Part shown: positions 49,121-62,255 of the stretch, one piece after another
Layout: the number at the start of each line of letters is the position of its first letter
Position numbering within the stretch: position 1 is the first letter of the stretch
Source of the DNA: Cercis canadensis
Taxonomy: Eukaryota; Streptophyta; Magnoliopsida; Fabales; Fabaceae
Direction of reading: 5' to 3'
Assembly: GCA_003255065.1 (NCBI GenBank)
Contig: QAOA01007971.1
Span: 196,370 to 260,369, forward strand
DNA: 64,000 nucleotides
Notes under the pieces: generated by a model
Database searches by the model: none
Seen by the model: the letters and a program-made list of their open reading frames with translations, nothing else
What the model was told of the DNA's origin: nothing
Translations under genes and position numbers: made by a program

Positions 49121-52036
49121 CGTTAATGGAGGGGAAAATATTATCTTTGACGTTATTAAGAAAACTAGTCGAGAGGGAAGTCAAATAGGAGAAAGGGATC
49201 AATTGCAACGCAAGACATTGTATACGAAGGGAAACATGTGGTGGGTGACAAATTCCAGAGCTTGCTTTGCCACTCAATTTGCGAAGCTCACTCGTGGGTT
49301 TCCCGCGTCTGGTTTTAGTCTCAGTCGCTGACCTTGGATTCTATACGGTTCCATCGCTAGTTGCAGGAATGAAGAATTTTTTCTCAAACAAAAATTTGAA
49401 AATAACCCTCATAAAAAAGTATAAAAATATATCATAAATCCCATATATCAGGCTTCAGCTTATAAAATTTTGATAGCATTGCCAAAAATATCATGGAAAT
49501 TGTTTTATATTGTATAAACGAATATTTAACAATATTGAGGACCAGGCTAAATGGAGCCGTTAAAGTTTTTTTTTAACACAAAATATTTATAAATTTTATA
49601 TTTAAATTTAAAGTCGTAGTTAAAATGTAAAAAAAAAATATAAAAACATTAAATTAAAATTTGTCTTAAATTTTAATTTTATTTCTGTATCTTTAATTTA
49701 AACCATGGTACCTAACATGTAACATAAAAAAGAAATTACATGTTGTAGTCAAAATTGAGTGCTGTATTTGTATGTAGTGTTATAAGAGAAAGAATTATGT
49801 TGGGTCATCTAGGCCAAGGCTCCAATGATAAGTTCAATATCAATCCTCTAGATGAAAAGAGATATGAATAGTAAATGAGTTACAAGATGTCTTATAGTTG
49901 GTTCTCATTGGAAACCATTCTTGTGGTGACCAATGTTTCATATCAGAGGCCAAATTCAGCAACTAAAAAAAACTCAGTCATTCCAGCATCATTCCTTTTC
50001 CTCCATCACTACCTGGGAATGTGTGCAACACAATGGGCCCCAAGCAATGTATCAAGAGTCAAAGACCCATCAATAATAGAGTAGCCCAATAGGACATGGA
50101 GGAGAGGAGAGTGAACTAACATGGCCCAAAACTTCAAACTAGGCTTTTGCAAGCACTTCAACTCACTACTATACCATGCCATTCGCCCTTTGCTCTCCAC
50201 ACACACACAAAACAAAACCAAAAAAGGAAGCACTGAAATTCTTTTGCTTACATAAATTAGTAATTAGAGGTGAAACCTTAGAGATTTATTAAGAAGTATA
50301 GGTATTTTTATAAATAGATGGGGATAAATATTTTAGTTAAAGATATAAAAAAATAAATATGCAAACCTGATATCTCAATCCTTTTAAGAGATAATTGATT
50401 AGTCGTGTTATATGTGCTGGTTTTATTTAGCACATTATTTTAAATATTAAAATTTCAACTTTTGATATAGTCCATGTTGGATCATGTATCCCAAGAATTT
50501 CTGCAACTTACATTGTATTTCACTAACTAGCATGTCCCGAGATTCTTGCTGGAAAGTTAGTCCGTAGCACAACAGTTATCTATCTTTGGTTGCATTGCAA
50601 TTTGCAAGGCCCCCCCCCCCCCCTCTCCCCCTCTCTTATGAGTACCTCACACCAACCACACTGCCATAAACAACAAGCACTGCATCACTTTTGACATTCA
50701 TAGTACATAATAATTTCCATGTCATTTTCTTACTACTCGATCTTATCTTATCATTTGCATTGATAGTCAAGCAGATCATTGCCAGAGACCCTTAATTTTG
50801 TTCTTTGATTATATACTCTTCTGTGTTTTGCAGATGCCACTCTTTTGAAGACCATTCTACTTACTGAGTTGACATCAAGATATATATACTATTGTGAATA
50901 TGTGGTCCATGCTAATTCTCCAAGTACTATATTTAAGCTTGTGAACAGGATCAACTTAGATCCCAGATAGTGGAACCATTGACAAGATACATATACATAT
51001 AGTATAAGATGCCTTAATTACAATTAAAGCTGAAAGGGATTACGTGGAAGCTTGTAGCAACTATAAGTTGGATATTGTGCTGAGTCTGCAGACTGCTGAG
51101 ATCATAATTAAGATGATAATTGCTTTTAATTAACATGAAAACCATTTTCTGATAATTAATGACAGAAATTATTCCACATATATACCTTGCAGCACAACTG
51201 GACCAAGTTGAATACTTCTAGAGAGAAGTTGTTGATGGAGGAGAAGGTATTGAGAAAATCCATTATTTGATGGGGCAACATGGATGGATATGACTACTAC
51301 ATAAAAGTCAATGAAACGACTGGCTATAGCTTCTTCTAGAGTTGTAATCACTATTGTTTCCCCCTAGCAAGCTTATCATAATCGTAAATCTTATTTGTAT
51401 TCACCATTCATGCTAAGAATTTCTCTTTCTTTCAAGTGGTTTTCTTATCATTGCTAGTCATTTATATCATTAATGAAGGCATGCTTGACATGTAACTGCT
51501 TTCCCATTTGATATGCAAGTGTCTCCTCTTCGTTGGTCATTTTTTTATATCATCTCCTCATAAACTGTTTTTATACTTCTTTTTTTCCCACCATTAGTTT
51601 TATGAAACACGTAATCACATTCCCAAACAACTTTTTGTTGGAAGATTACAATTTTTTTTATATTCTTTATTGTTCTCATCTGGGGTAATCATAATTTCTT
51701 TTCAAGAGGTCCAAGGTTTAATACTTTACTCATCTATACGAAAAAAAATGAACTGCATATATATATACACTAATTCATATATATGGTAAAGAACTAAAAT
51801 GCAGTTTGACTTAATTAAGAAAATTCCTTTTGGAAATTAAAGGTAGTCCCAGTGTTCATCACTGTTTTAACTTGAGAAGGGACTGTTCGTTGAATTCAAA
51901 CCTTTTTTAACGTAAATTAAAGTTTTGAATCTAAACTTCTTTTTCTTTTTTCATATATATAACATAAATTGTCCAAAAACTTATAAAATATCTTCTATTT
52001 TTTTTGGTTAATACAACGAGTATTGACCTAATTAAG

Positions 52037-52180
52037 TGTGAGACTAATATCATTTAATGGTTAGAGCAATTACGGTTTTTTCTCTCCCAATAATATTTTT
52101 ATTGGATCTCAAACTCTTAACCATAGCTAACGACACATGCACAAGATTCAATTTGCTACCAATTGAACCAAACACTTGTA
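52037..52180. repeat. Dispersed repeat, copy 1 of 2
   Basis: Shares 'gagactaat', 'ggttagagcaattacg', 'tttttctct', 'gattcaattt' and 'ctacca.ttgaacca' in order with 56834-56975. The length is about 144 bp. The 'ggatctcaaactcttaacc' block is weakly like a Pol III B box, so a tRNA-derived SINE is possible but unproven. Confidence 0.55.
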
Positions 52181-53644
52181 AAATATCTAAATGTTATGTT
52201 ATACTAGCTATGTACCACACAGCCAAGCCAAAATGAATTATTGTATTACTGTACTACTTTTGCCTGGATTTCAATATGTATGGTCCAAGAATGCATTTAA
52301 TTTTTTTTCCATAAGCCATAAATTTTTGACCTCATTTTGGCTGAGAAGCACTTCACCTACCAGCAGAGGGAAATGAACAAATGAAACAGTACTGCATGTT
52401 AGAGGACATACGAGGGAACAAGAAACTTAAAAGGACAAAAAAAATGGTCAAGCAGCATCATTATGATATTATTCAGACTGGCTTAATTATTAGCATTGGC
52501 ACAATGGGAAATGAATTTACTCTAAAATGGTTAGCAAAACTACAACACTTGGTCCAACATGTTTTCCTAATTATGACAACCTTTTTCACCTTGTTATAAT
52601 GTTTAATCTTCAAAAGAAATTTCTATGGTAGCTACTAGCTAGTGATCCTATTTTCACATACTAGCACTTCTACTTTTGCAATTAAAAATAAAGTATTTTT
52701 TACAATCAGCAATCTGTTATCTGAAAAACCCTAAAATAACAGTATTTTTACCCGAAAGCTGAATTGAGGTTGGTTGATAAAAGTTGCTACCGTATGTTTT
52801 TATATTTTACTTTAAGAAGAAAAACATGAGAGCTAGGATGTTCCTTCTACACGGGAACTAGAAAAACATTGATATGTGTCAAATGTGTATATAGATGTAG
52901 AAGAGAGGTCTATATCAGAGGTATACCTATTGTACAGTTTACTTGCATGTGAGCCTCTCTTTAATGGTAGGTGGTAAAGACAGTGACAAGTGAGGAAAGC
53001 TTTGTCACATTTTGAAAACTAAAGGACCCCGAAACCCAAAACCATACCTTAGAACAAATCAAATACTTCAGGCTAGGAAAGAAGGAAAAGAGACACAATG
53101 GGGTCTCTCTCAGACGGAAAAGCAGGAAAGAATCTAAAGGGAGAAAAAAAAATCCAAAATGAAAAAGAAAAATCAAATGCTGTTTCCCTTTGACTGCCTC
53201 GTAAAACTTAATTTGTCATGGATTTACAAGGTGGGTGGTTTAGGAAACAAAAAGCAAAAGCAAGAAGCAGATCTTCTTGGGAGTTCTTTTTGTTTTTTTG
53301 ACCTTTTGTGTTTACATATATTAATTAATTATAAGAGAGATAATCTAGGCTATGTTGCGTATGTAACAACTCCATCTTACTGGTTAATCCAGTTTATGAA
53401 CATGGATTACACATAGTAGAACACGCTACAATCTTGTTAAATAGATAAGAAGTTAATATTGTTAGAGAATACAGAATATGTACTATTCTGGATTCTGCAA
53501 TGCCGATATCCTATGGAGGGAACCGCAATTTCTTCAAGAGCTTTAACTTTTAGTAGAACCTTTAACTGTATTTGACTGTATCAGAGGAAGAAAATGACAT
53601 CTAAATTTCCCTGTTATTTGGCGAAACATACTTTCTATCTTTCT

Positions 53645-53646
<2 letters not shown>

Positions 53647-53697
<51 letters not shown>

Positions 53698-53702
53698 TTT
53701 TT

Positions 53703-53735
<33 letters not shown>
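53647..53735. repeat. Long T homopolymer tract
   Basis: About 90 bases, almost all T, with two A interruptions near 53696 and 53704. It could be the reverse of a retrotransposed poly(A) tail or simple slippage expansion. No LINE or processed-gene sequence was recognised on its A-tail-proximal side. Such runs are prone to sequencing error. Confidence 0.8.
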
Positions 53736-56700
53736 CAATACAAATGTACATTCTCTTTTAAAATAAAGCAATCAACGTTCGATTATTATAGTCAGTAGCT
53801 CAACTAGTGATGTACCTATCTCTTTTAAAGTTAGAGACTAATTCCTAGCAGCCCATTAGTTTTCGAGTTCACCTCTTAATAAATTATAATAATTGTTCTA
53901 TGTTTGTAACTAAGTGTCTACTCTTCTCATAGTCAAATAATAAATTCTTTAAAAATGAAAAAGATTATTAAATAATTTATGACCGAATAGTATTGAGGTT
54001 GTTCTGAGAATTTGTAAATTTCATGTTCAAACTTGAAGTCATAAACAAAATACCAAATAAAATAATGAACAAGATTAAGTATTTACTCTTCTTATAGTCA
54101 CAAAAAGAACATAAGCTCCAACGAGATTTCGAATGTGATTTTGGAGTTGCATTCACACTATAAGGAAGGAATTAAGATTATTTGTTTTTTTCTGAATGGT
54201 ATTTCATTGTACAATAAACACCACAAAGAAATTAAGCTGATTATTTCTCATCACATAACCCTTGCTAATTCCCCTCCCCTCTGTGATCCCTGAGACTTGT
54301 AAGTGCTTGATTTGCAAATCATAGTTTACTAAGCTATATATTATATTCTGAGGAGAAAAAAGAATCCCACCCATTAATGGTGAATAATACCTAACAGAGA
54401 GTGCTAATACGACAAATTGAATAAATATGGTCCAAACTACCCAATCAATGTTTTTCAATTTTTAGTTTAAATTGTGGCCAGTGTTTTTGGAGCAGGGGGG
54501 CTCAAGTGCCTTCACCATCAAGATAGCTAGGAAGTGACCTTTGTTGGAATAAACATTACTAGTGTCATATTCAACTCGTAAATATAAGAAAGTGCTCGAA
54601 ATGCAAGATACCATGTATTTGATACCAAGAATCGATTTGATCTCTTGACTATTTGATAAAAAAGACTCTGATATTATATTAAAAATTGATTCAACTCAAA
54701 AATTTAAGTCGTTAAGTAAAGATCTATAAATAATTCTATATCTAACACTTGATTCACTTCTTTACGTACATGAAAAATATTGCAGAGATTCATAATATCC
54801 ATCATATCTCCATTGAATACACTTGCACGGTGTTCCCCCTTGATACCACTCGATGAGATGGCAATACCTATTTGATTACTCTGATGATAGTACAAAAAGA
54901 AAAAATTTGTTATAGTTTCTTTTTCAACGTGCTTTACTAATTGTCCTTTTGATATAACATCTATTTGGATGTCATAGTCATTGGACCATGCCTCTTTACA
55001 CTTGTAACAGCCATGTAGTTTATACCCTCTACTCTTTTCAATTTTTAGCAAACCACTATATATACTAAACTTATTTAAGGATTTGTGGAACTATAAAATC
55101 ACTTATAGATTTTTGTCTCTCAAGATACTTTCATGATTGAATATATTTAATATTGGATAGCTTTGAAAAATTCTATATTCAAAATTTATTGAAAATAAGA
55201 GAACTAATAGTGTATTTTTATTGTTCCCACCCTTTGGGATGTGTCATCTCCAATCACTATATACACATGTTATAAGACTTTTTTTTTGTCAATAGAAGAC
55301 TACAGACACTAGAGAGACAATAAGATAACCCGAATTGTACATAGTTTAAAATAAAACAAATGAGAAAATGAATATTTTTCATATATATCCTAATACTTTA
55401 ATTTTCTCAATGAAATTGCTGTATATAATAAAATTCTCAGATTTTGGAGTCACTACATTAACATAAAATTAAAACATTAACTAAATTGAAGTAAATTATT
55501 TCTAAAAATGAAAAAAAAATAAGCTAACCAAAATTTCATTAATTTAAACATGCATGTGATTTAAAATGGCGAATTATACTATTAAGTTTTAGGATCATTT
55601 ACTATACTTTCTTCATCCCAAACATTTTTTTTTTCAAAAAAAAAAACTCATGGGGAGGGTTAATTATTTATGCATGTAAAACCAAATCAAATTAGTGGGA
55701 AAAAAGATATATCTCAAGCCTTGTGTGTCTTCCTTACAATGACACATCAAAAGAAAATGCGATCCAAATATCCCTTTTCATGATATCCTCATTGAATCCA
55801 AAAACGTTGGTTCCTCTTAGATACCACTGATGAAGATGCTCTGCATCTTCTAGGTTGTCAATACTCAAAGATGGGAGAAGAATATTAGATGAAGACTTTG
55901 CACATGTAAATTTGTGGGACCACTTCTTTAGATATCCAATTACCATATATGGCCCAATTCCCTTTAGTCTTTGCTACAATTCTTCCCTTTATGAGTTTTA
56001 CTTGGACTATTCAATGCCCTCTTTTTCTCTCTTATTGCCCCCCAAATCATTCCCAAAGACCCACATTTAACGATGCATAAACTTAAACCATGTTCTATAA
56101 TTCCTACTCAAAGAAAAAGCAAAGCACATCATAACCTACACTGTTCCTTGAGGCTAAGATCGATTATGTTATGCTGATTAGATAACCTTGATTTGATCAC
56201 TATGGAAGTCCACTCATTACTCATGTCTTTGAGAAATGGACAAACCCTATAGGACTTCTTATTGGTCCTCCATAGTTTTTTTCTTTTAATCAACCTTCCT
56301 CTAGCTTTTATGTAACTATTACTACATTCTCCACGTTTCTTCTCCAAGATTTTTTATGAGATTCATATTTTGTTTTTTGTGTACTCACCATAATATCACT
56401 GTTGTCCTGAAACTCAAACTCAGTGGTGGAGAGCCTGCAAAACCATTGACCCCTATTAATAATGCTTTAGTGGCAGCAAGTGATGTTTTTCGCTTATTTC
56501 TTTAGACATAAAGTGTTAGAAAGCCCTAATAATCTCCATCTGATTTGGGACCTGCCTGGCAATGATGGCAGTTTATATAAGCAGACACTGGTTAGTGGGT
56601 GTTTATGAAGCATGCAGTTAAGTGTTAAGGTTTTCCTTTTAGAAGGTGGGATTGTAGAAAAATGACATTTACATGAGCTTTGTGTAAATAATTGTACACA

Positions 56701-56833
56701 AATAGAATATGAGCTTGACAAAGAAAAAATTAAATAGGAATATCTAAATTCAAATTTTGCTAAGGTACAATTTGTGTATTTTAGCCATAAATATTAGAGG
56801 AATAAGAAATTAATTTGAGACTTCAATTACGAT

Positions 56834-56975
56834 TAGACATGAGACTAATCTTGTTTAAGGGTTAGAGCAATTACGATTTTTTCTCTTTCAATAATGCTTT
56901 TGGACCTCGAACCCTTTATTACAGCCAAATGTGCATGCCTATGATTCAATTTACTACCAGTTGAACCAAGTGTTT
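56834..56975. repeat. Dispersed repeat, copy 2 of 2
   Basis: Same orientation and motif order as 52037-52180, with roughly 75-80% similarity by eye. Confidence 0.55.
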
Positions 56976-58319
56976 ATTGATACAATTCATAGAATGTTTG
57001 TGAATAAAGTCATCATCGTTCCAAATTGTGTAATGAAATGCCTTTTTCATGGTATACCCCCAAATGGAGTAATGCGCCGTCAAGCATCATTAAATATTCA
57101 TGAATAATATTAAATATGGATTTTCCTAATCAAATATCGAAGGCCCAACAATGATGAGATTAGAAAAAAAATCCAGATATAAAAAGCAATAGCTAGCTAA
57201 GCCTCTTGAAAGGTCATGAGTGTTGATTAAGCTTAGGAATGGTCAATCCTCAAAAGAGAGTTTCTTCAAACTAAGGGGAGCTAAAAACCAAAGGCTATTT
57301 TTGTTTGGGTATATGTATATGGTTCATTTCATTATCATGGAGTGTGTATTGAAGTCCCTAATTAAGAATTCAAAACCAGCACGCATGGGACTCTAAAACA
57401 ACCACAAAGGATTAAAAGAATTTCCAGTAAGGGAGGCTCCAAAAGCATAGAATTCACACTAACCCATACATGAAATTGATAAGAACCTCAAAATAGGTAG
57501 CTTCTAAGACTGTGAAACACCACAACTTTGGGTCAGCTGCCATTGTTTTCAAAGACATTGAGATCAAGTAGAGCCAAAAGAAACCCAAAGTTGGTCAGCA
57601 ACACACCCTACATTCCATGGCACCACACCTATCATCAAACTATAGAAGCAAACAACACATTGCTCCGTAAAATGTTAAAAGTTATAAGAAAACAAATCTA
57701 AGAAAGACAAAACAAGTTTTTTAAAGGGATTCTCACATACCCAAATTGGGATCTTTTGTTTTATTGATTTTGGTTTCAATTTTAGGGGTGACTGTCCTAT
57801 AACGTGTTTTTACAAACTTTCTTTTATAATAATCTGTAATATGTGGTAGTATTTGAATTGGACACAAAAAGGAGTATTCAGAGTTTATGAAAAGTACACA
57901 AAAAAATACAGTTTGTGAAAATACCATGCCAACATTACTCGTTGTTTGTCATTGCCATCATATAGATAATAGATTATAGACTAGTATACTTCTCTTCCAA
58001 ACATTCTTTACCCAACAAAAGAAGAAACAAAAGAAAAAAAAAAAAACAAAATATAGTACAAGGACATATTATACATTCTCCTTTATCTTTATCCTTCTTT
58101 AATTGCTTTTACTTTGATCGCAAGACCAAAACGGGAAGAAGAATACAGCTATGGGATAGTGCTAGATCTCACTCCCTCTTCACTTTGCTGACTAGGGGCA
58201 GCCTTTGTTCAGCTGCCCGTGCCGTTTTTCCTTCAGGCGTTAAAGCTAAACGACCCTGCCCGTTGCCCCTTCATGTTGGGGCCTGTCTTGAGCTGAGCTT
58301 AAACTTAGAAAACTCCATT

Positions 58320-59127
58320 AAAATAAAATAAAGCTCTTAGACTCTCTCTCTGTCTCTCTCTCTCATTCGCTGCGCTTTATTCTATTCAAATTCGATACTT
58401 TGCTGTTGTTACAGAGAACGAGGCCCTTTGTTTCCAAGAGAGAGAAAGGGGAAGTTGAAGCTTGCTTTCTCTCTCTCTCTCTCTATTTCTCCTGCATTGT
58501 CTTGTTCTACTTCAGAATCTCATCTCACTCCCACGCATTAAAGTGTTGTCTCTCTTTCTCTCTCTTTCGAGTCGCTGCGCTTTCATATTTACTGGACTTT
58601 GCTTCCTTGTTCCTACACTTTAATAGTGTGGCTGCCAAACATAGCACCAGAAGAGGAAAGCAGGAAAAGCAAAACCCACAACGTTGTTTGCTGTCTTTCG
58701 TCTGTGTTCTTGAGCCAAATTTTCCATCTTGGTGGGGGAGCTCTGAAATTGAGAAACAGAGCATTAAATGAGTTTGTTCTTGTTTCTGAGCTTAGAAGAG
58801 AAACAGGGTGGAGATGGGAGAAAAGGGGTTCCTCTAAAGGATGGGTGTTTTTTCTCTGAGCTATAGAATTTTTTTCTTTTTTGGGTAATTCTAAGTGACA
58901 CCCAGAAACCCAGAACTAGCAGAGTGTAATTTGGGAGCTGTATGAAGTAGAAATTCAACAATGAGAGATGGGAATTCAAAGAAAAGCAAGGTTTTTTTTT
59001 CCACTCTTCTCTTCTAGAAGACGAATTTCCTTTCCTGGGAAATGAAATGCAAATTTGATTATGTTTTTATTTCGGTCTTGCAATTTTTGGGAGGTTATTA
59101 ACTTTTTTTTTCTTTATTTGGTGCTTG
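58320..59127 (+). promoter_or_regulatory. CT-rich leader of the 5-phosphatase gene
   Basis: CT microsatellites at about 58339-58365 and 58467-58485, as often found in plant core promoters and 5' UTRs, precede the start codon at 59128. Several upstream ATGs begin short frames (for example at 58400 and 58599), which are low-complexity and not conserved-looking. A leader intron is possible. The exact transcription start cannot be read from sequence alone. Confidence 0.4.
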
Positions 59128-62100
59128 ATGAAGCTCTCATGGTCAAAGAAAATGGTCAGGAAAATTTTCAATATCAAAAGCAAAACTGAGGACTTCCAAG
59201 CAGATGGTGGATGTTATGGAGGTGGGTAATTTTTTTCTTTTCAATTCAATTTCTTCATGATTGATCATTTTCAATTTACTAGCAGAGCAACAATCTTAAG
59301 CTCAATCATATAAGAGATTGCTTTCATCACCCTCCAATGGAAAAGCCTAGAAATTTTTTCTTGGGTTTTGGGTGAAACCGAGGGAGAAAGATAAGAAACC
59401 TTGGGGAAGCCTAGTGTTATTCATCAAATTATGGTTTATCTTGTGTTTGCTAAAAACAAAGATTAAGTTAGGCCAAATGGTAAATTACCTTCAAAACAGT
59501 GAACTTTTGTCTTTCCTCTGAGATTCCCTGCCGCAAAAATTTTCTAGTCTAAATTCTATTTTCAGTGTCACCGATTCCTTTTCCAGGCGCCTTTTCTTGG
59601 CTTCCAAACAAAGTGCAAGCATATTTTCCCTGTCAAAAATTTATTAACCAAATTCGTTTCTAGCTTCTTTACCAATTCTAGGCATTCCTCTTCTTTTCAG
59701 TATTATCTTTTATAATCTTATTAGAATTGATGCATTGACACTTCTTTCCTTCTTCAGGAGGTGACGTAGAGTATGGAAGTAGGAGTAGCTTCTCTGAGAG
59801 AGAGCCATGCTCAATCAAAAAAAGCAAAACAGGTTCAGAATTCCCCAATGTCATTCTTTGAATCAAACCCATTATTACTTGAAATGTTGAGATTTTTACT
59901 AAACTTTTTTCTGCCCATTTTAATGAACAGAAAAGTTTAGCAGGAGCACAGAACAGGCGAGGAGAGGAAAAATGAATCTTGATCATCCTCGAATTATAGA
60001 TGTGCAGAACTATAGGTATGCTGCTTTTCTGATAAATTCTTCTTATTGTATTTGACTGTGTTCAATTTCTCATGAGTTCTCCTCTTTTTTATTGACCCAG
60101 CATTTTTGTTGCTACATGGAACGTGGCTGGGAGATCTCCACCAAGTAATTTGAGTATAGATGATTGGCTTCATGCCTCGCCGCCTGCAGATATTTATGTT
60201 CTTGGGTATGAATTAGTTACTAGTCAACATATTCTCTAATAAAACTTTGTAGTGACTATGACTAATGACACATTTCTACCTGTCTCTCAGATTTCAAGAG
60301 ATAGTTCCCTTGAATGCTGGTAATATTCTAGGCGCAGAGGACAATGGTCCTGCTAAAAAATGGTTGGCTCTCATTCGAAAGACTCTAAACAATCTTCCCG
60401 GTACAAGTGGAGGTAGTGCTTGTTATACACCTTCTCCCATTCCTCAGCCCGTTGTAGAATTAAATGCAGATTTTGAGGGTTCAGCTAGGCAGAAGAATTC
60501 ATCTTTCTTCCATCGCCGATCATTCCAAACGACTTCTTCTGGCTGGGGAATGGACAATGACCCTTCAATTATGCAACCAAGACTAGATCGGAGATACAGT
60601 GTCTGCGATCGTGTAATTTTTGGTCACAGGCCAAGTGACTTTGATCCCAGTTTTAGATGGGGTTATAGGCCTAGTGACTATTCCAGAGCAAGTGACTATT
60701 CTAGACCAAGTGATTATTCAAGATGGGGTTCATCTGATGATGATAATGGTCTTGGCGATTCACCAAGCACAGTATTATTTTCCCCAATGTCTTATGGTGG
60801 ATCTGTCCCCAATGAAGATGGATATGCTATGCCGGGGCGTTCAAGGTATTGCCTTGTTGCAAGTAAGCAAATGGTGGGAATATATCTTACCATATGGGTG
60901 AGAAGTGAATTGAAAGATCATGTTCGAAACATGAAAGTGTCATGTGTTGGCAGAGGACTGATGGGCTATCTTGGAAATAAGGTATCTTTTAAGTCAGAAA
61001 TCATAGTCCTAATCTATAATTTATCTTAGATTTATTCATCCTAAAAATATGAATTGCTTATTAGAAGAGTAATTCTGCTTGTATTTTGCAGGGATCCATA
61101 TCAATTAGTATGTCTCTACATGAAACAACCTTTTGCTTTATTTGTACCCATTTAACGTCAGGACAGAAAGAGGGTGATGAAATAAGAAGAAATTCTGATG
61201 TGATGGAGATCCTTAAAAAGACAAGGTTTCCACGCGTTCATGGTGATGGCAATGAGAAGTCTCCAGAGACAATCTTTGAGCATGAGTAAGAAACTTTATC
61301 ATACATATCAATATAACAAGAATGTTTTAAGAATGGTTCTGTAATTTGAGGTCCCTGAAGTTTGCTAATACAATACCTTGTTCAGAATTCTTACACAATG
61401 CACACACACATTTCAGTTTACTCCATCTATTTTCTCGTTAACAACATTTTGCATAAAATATTCTAATTGTGAGTTCATTTATGTAGTCGAATTATATGGC
61501 TTGGAGACTTGAATTATCGCATTGCCCTCTCCTACCGATCTGCTAAGGCACTCGTTGAGATGCAAAACTGGAGAGCATTGTTAGAGAATGACCAGGTATA
61601 TCCATATATCTCAGAAATGCATTGTTCTGTATTTTAGGTTCTTGCCTCCAAATGCATTGTCCTATAACAAAGACAATCATTTATAACACGTGATTTCATT
61701 CCTTGCAGTTACGAATAGAGCAGAAACGAGGCCGTGTCTTTGTGGGATGGAATGAAGGGAAGATATATTTCCCTCCAACTTACAAGTATTCAACTAATTC
61801 AGACAGATATGCAGGGGATGACATGCACCCAAAGGAGAAAAGGAGAACACCTGCTTGGTAAGATCATCTCCCAACCAAAGTAATAGGAATTTTTACAGAT
61901 TGTGTCATTGATATTACTCACATTTTCCCTACTTTTGCTGATATAAGATGTAGCATGAGATGTTTTCATATTCCATGTTACAAATTCTTATATTCTTACT
62001 ACTTATGCTGACATAAATATCTTATTTTATAGGTGTGACCGTATTTTGTGGTACGGAGAAGGTCTTCATCAATTATCTTACGTCCGAGGAGAATCTAGAT

Positions 62101-62255
62101 TTTCAGACCACAGACCAGTTTATGGTATATTTTGGGCCGAGGTTGAGTCAAGTCATGAAAGATTGAAGAAAAGTACGAGTTGTTCTCGTTCCAGGATTGA
62201 GGTGGAGGAACTGCTTCCATATTCTCGTGGATATACTGAATTAAGCTTTTTCTAA
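59128..62255 (+). CDS. Type I inositol polyphosphate 5-phosphatase, CVP2/CVL1-like, complete
   Basis: Nine exons with matching phases give 574 aa: 59128-59221, 59758-59832, 59931-60015, 60101-60205, 60291-60981, 61092-61285, 61487-61595, 61709-61857 and 62033-62255. The enzyme removes the 5-phosphate from inositol polyphosphates and phosphoinositides. The catalytic signatures WLGDLNYR and PAWCDRILW are both present, with [12 protein letters not shown] at the domain start and [11 protein letters not shown] at its end. A serine-rich insert near residues 205-225 has three near-perfect SDYSR repeats ([19 protein letters not shown]), a mark of the Arabidopsis 5PTase6/7 group (CVP2 and CVL1) that shapes leaf vein pattern. 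The C-terminus GYTELSFF also fits that group. No signal peptide or membrane segment is seen, so it is probably cytosolic or peripherally membrane-bound. Orthology to CVP2 versus CVL1 is not resolved here. Confidence 0.94.

Larger units (their letters stand above)
49121..58130. other. 9 kb AT-rich intergenic region, no gene supported
   Basis: This lies between the divergently transcribed helicase (minus) and 5-phosphatase (plus). The first couple of hundred bases from 49121 are the helicase 5' UTR and promoter. I found no exon series with conserved protein. Short open frames, such as the minus-strand stretches 54704-55051 and 55734-55946, have no recognised homology. Notable content: a C run near 50610-50624, a T tract of about 90 bases at 53647-53735, and a repeat pair at 52037 and 56834. 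Confidence 0.6.

Noticed and set aside
49014-49277. Minus-strand frame overlapping the helicase start
   Set aside because: It is the 5' UTR and first exon read in another frame. The exon 1 frame that opens at 49120 joins exon 2 in phase.
54704-55051. 115-codon minus-strand open frame
   Set aside because: No recognised homology, AT-rich codons, no splice context. Frames this long arise by chance in AT-rich DNA when other evidence is lacking.
58185-58215. Hairpin GGGCAGC...GCTGCCC as a microRNA precursor
   Set aside because: Only a seven-base stem with a short loop, far too small for a plant precursor.
58400-58771. 123-codon open frame upstream of the 5-phosphatase
   Set aside because: Low-complexity sequence in a CT-rich leader with no recognisable domain. 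It is more likely an upstream frame in the UTR.
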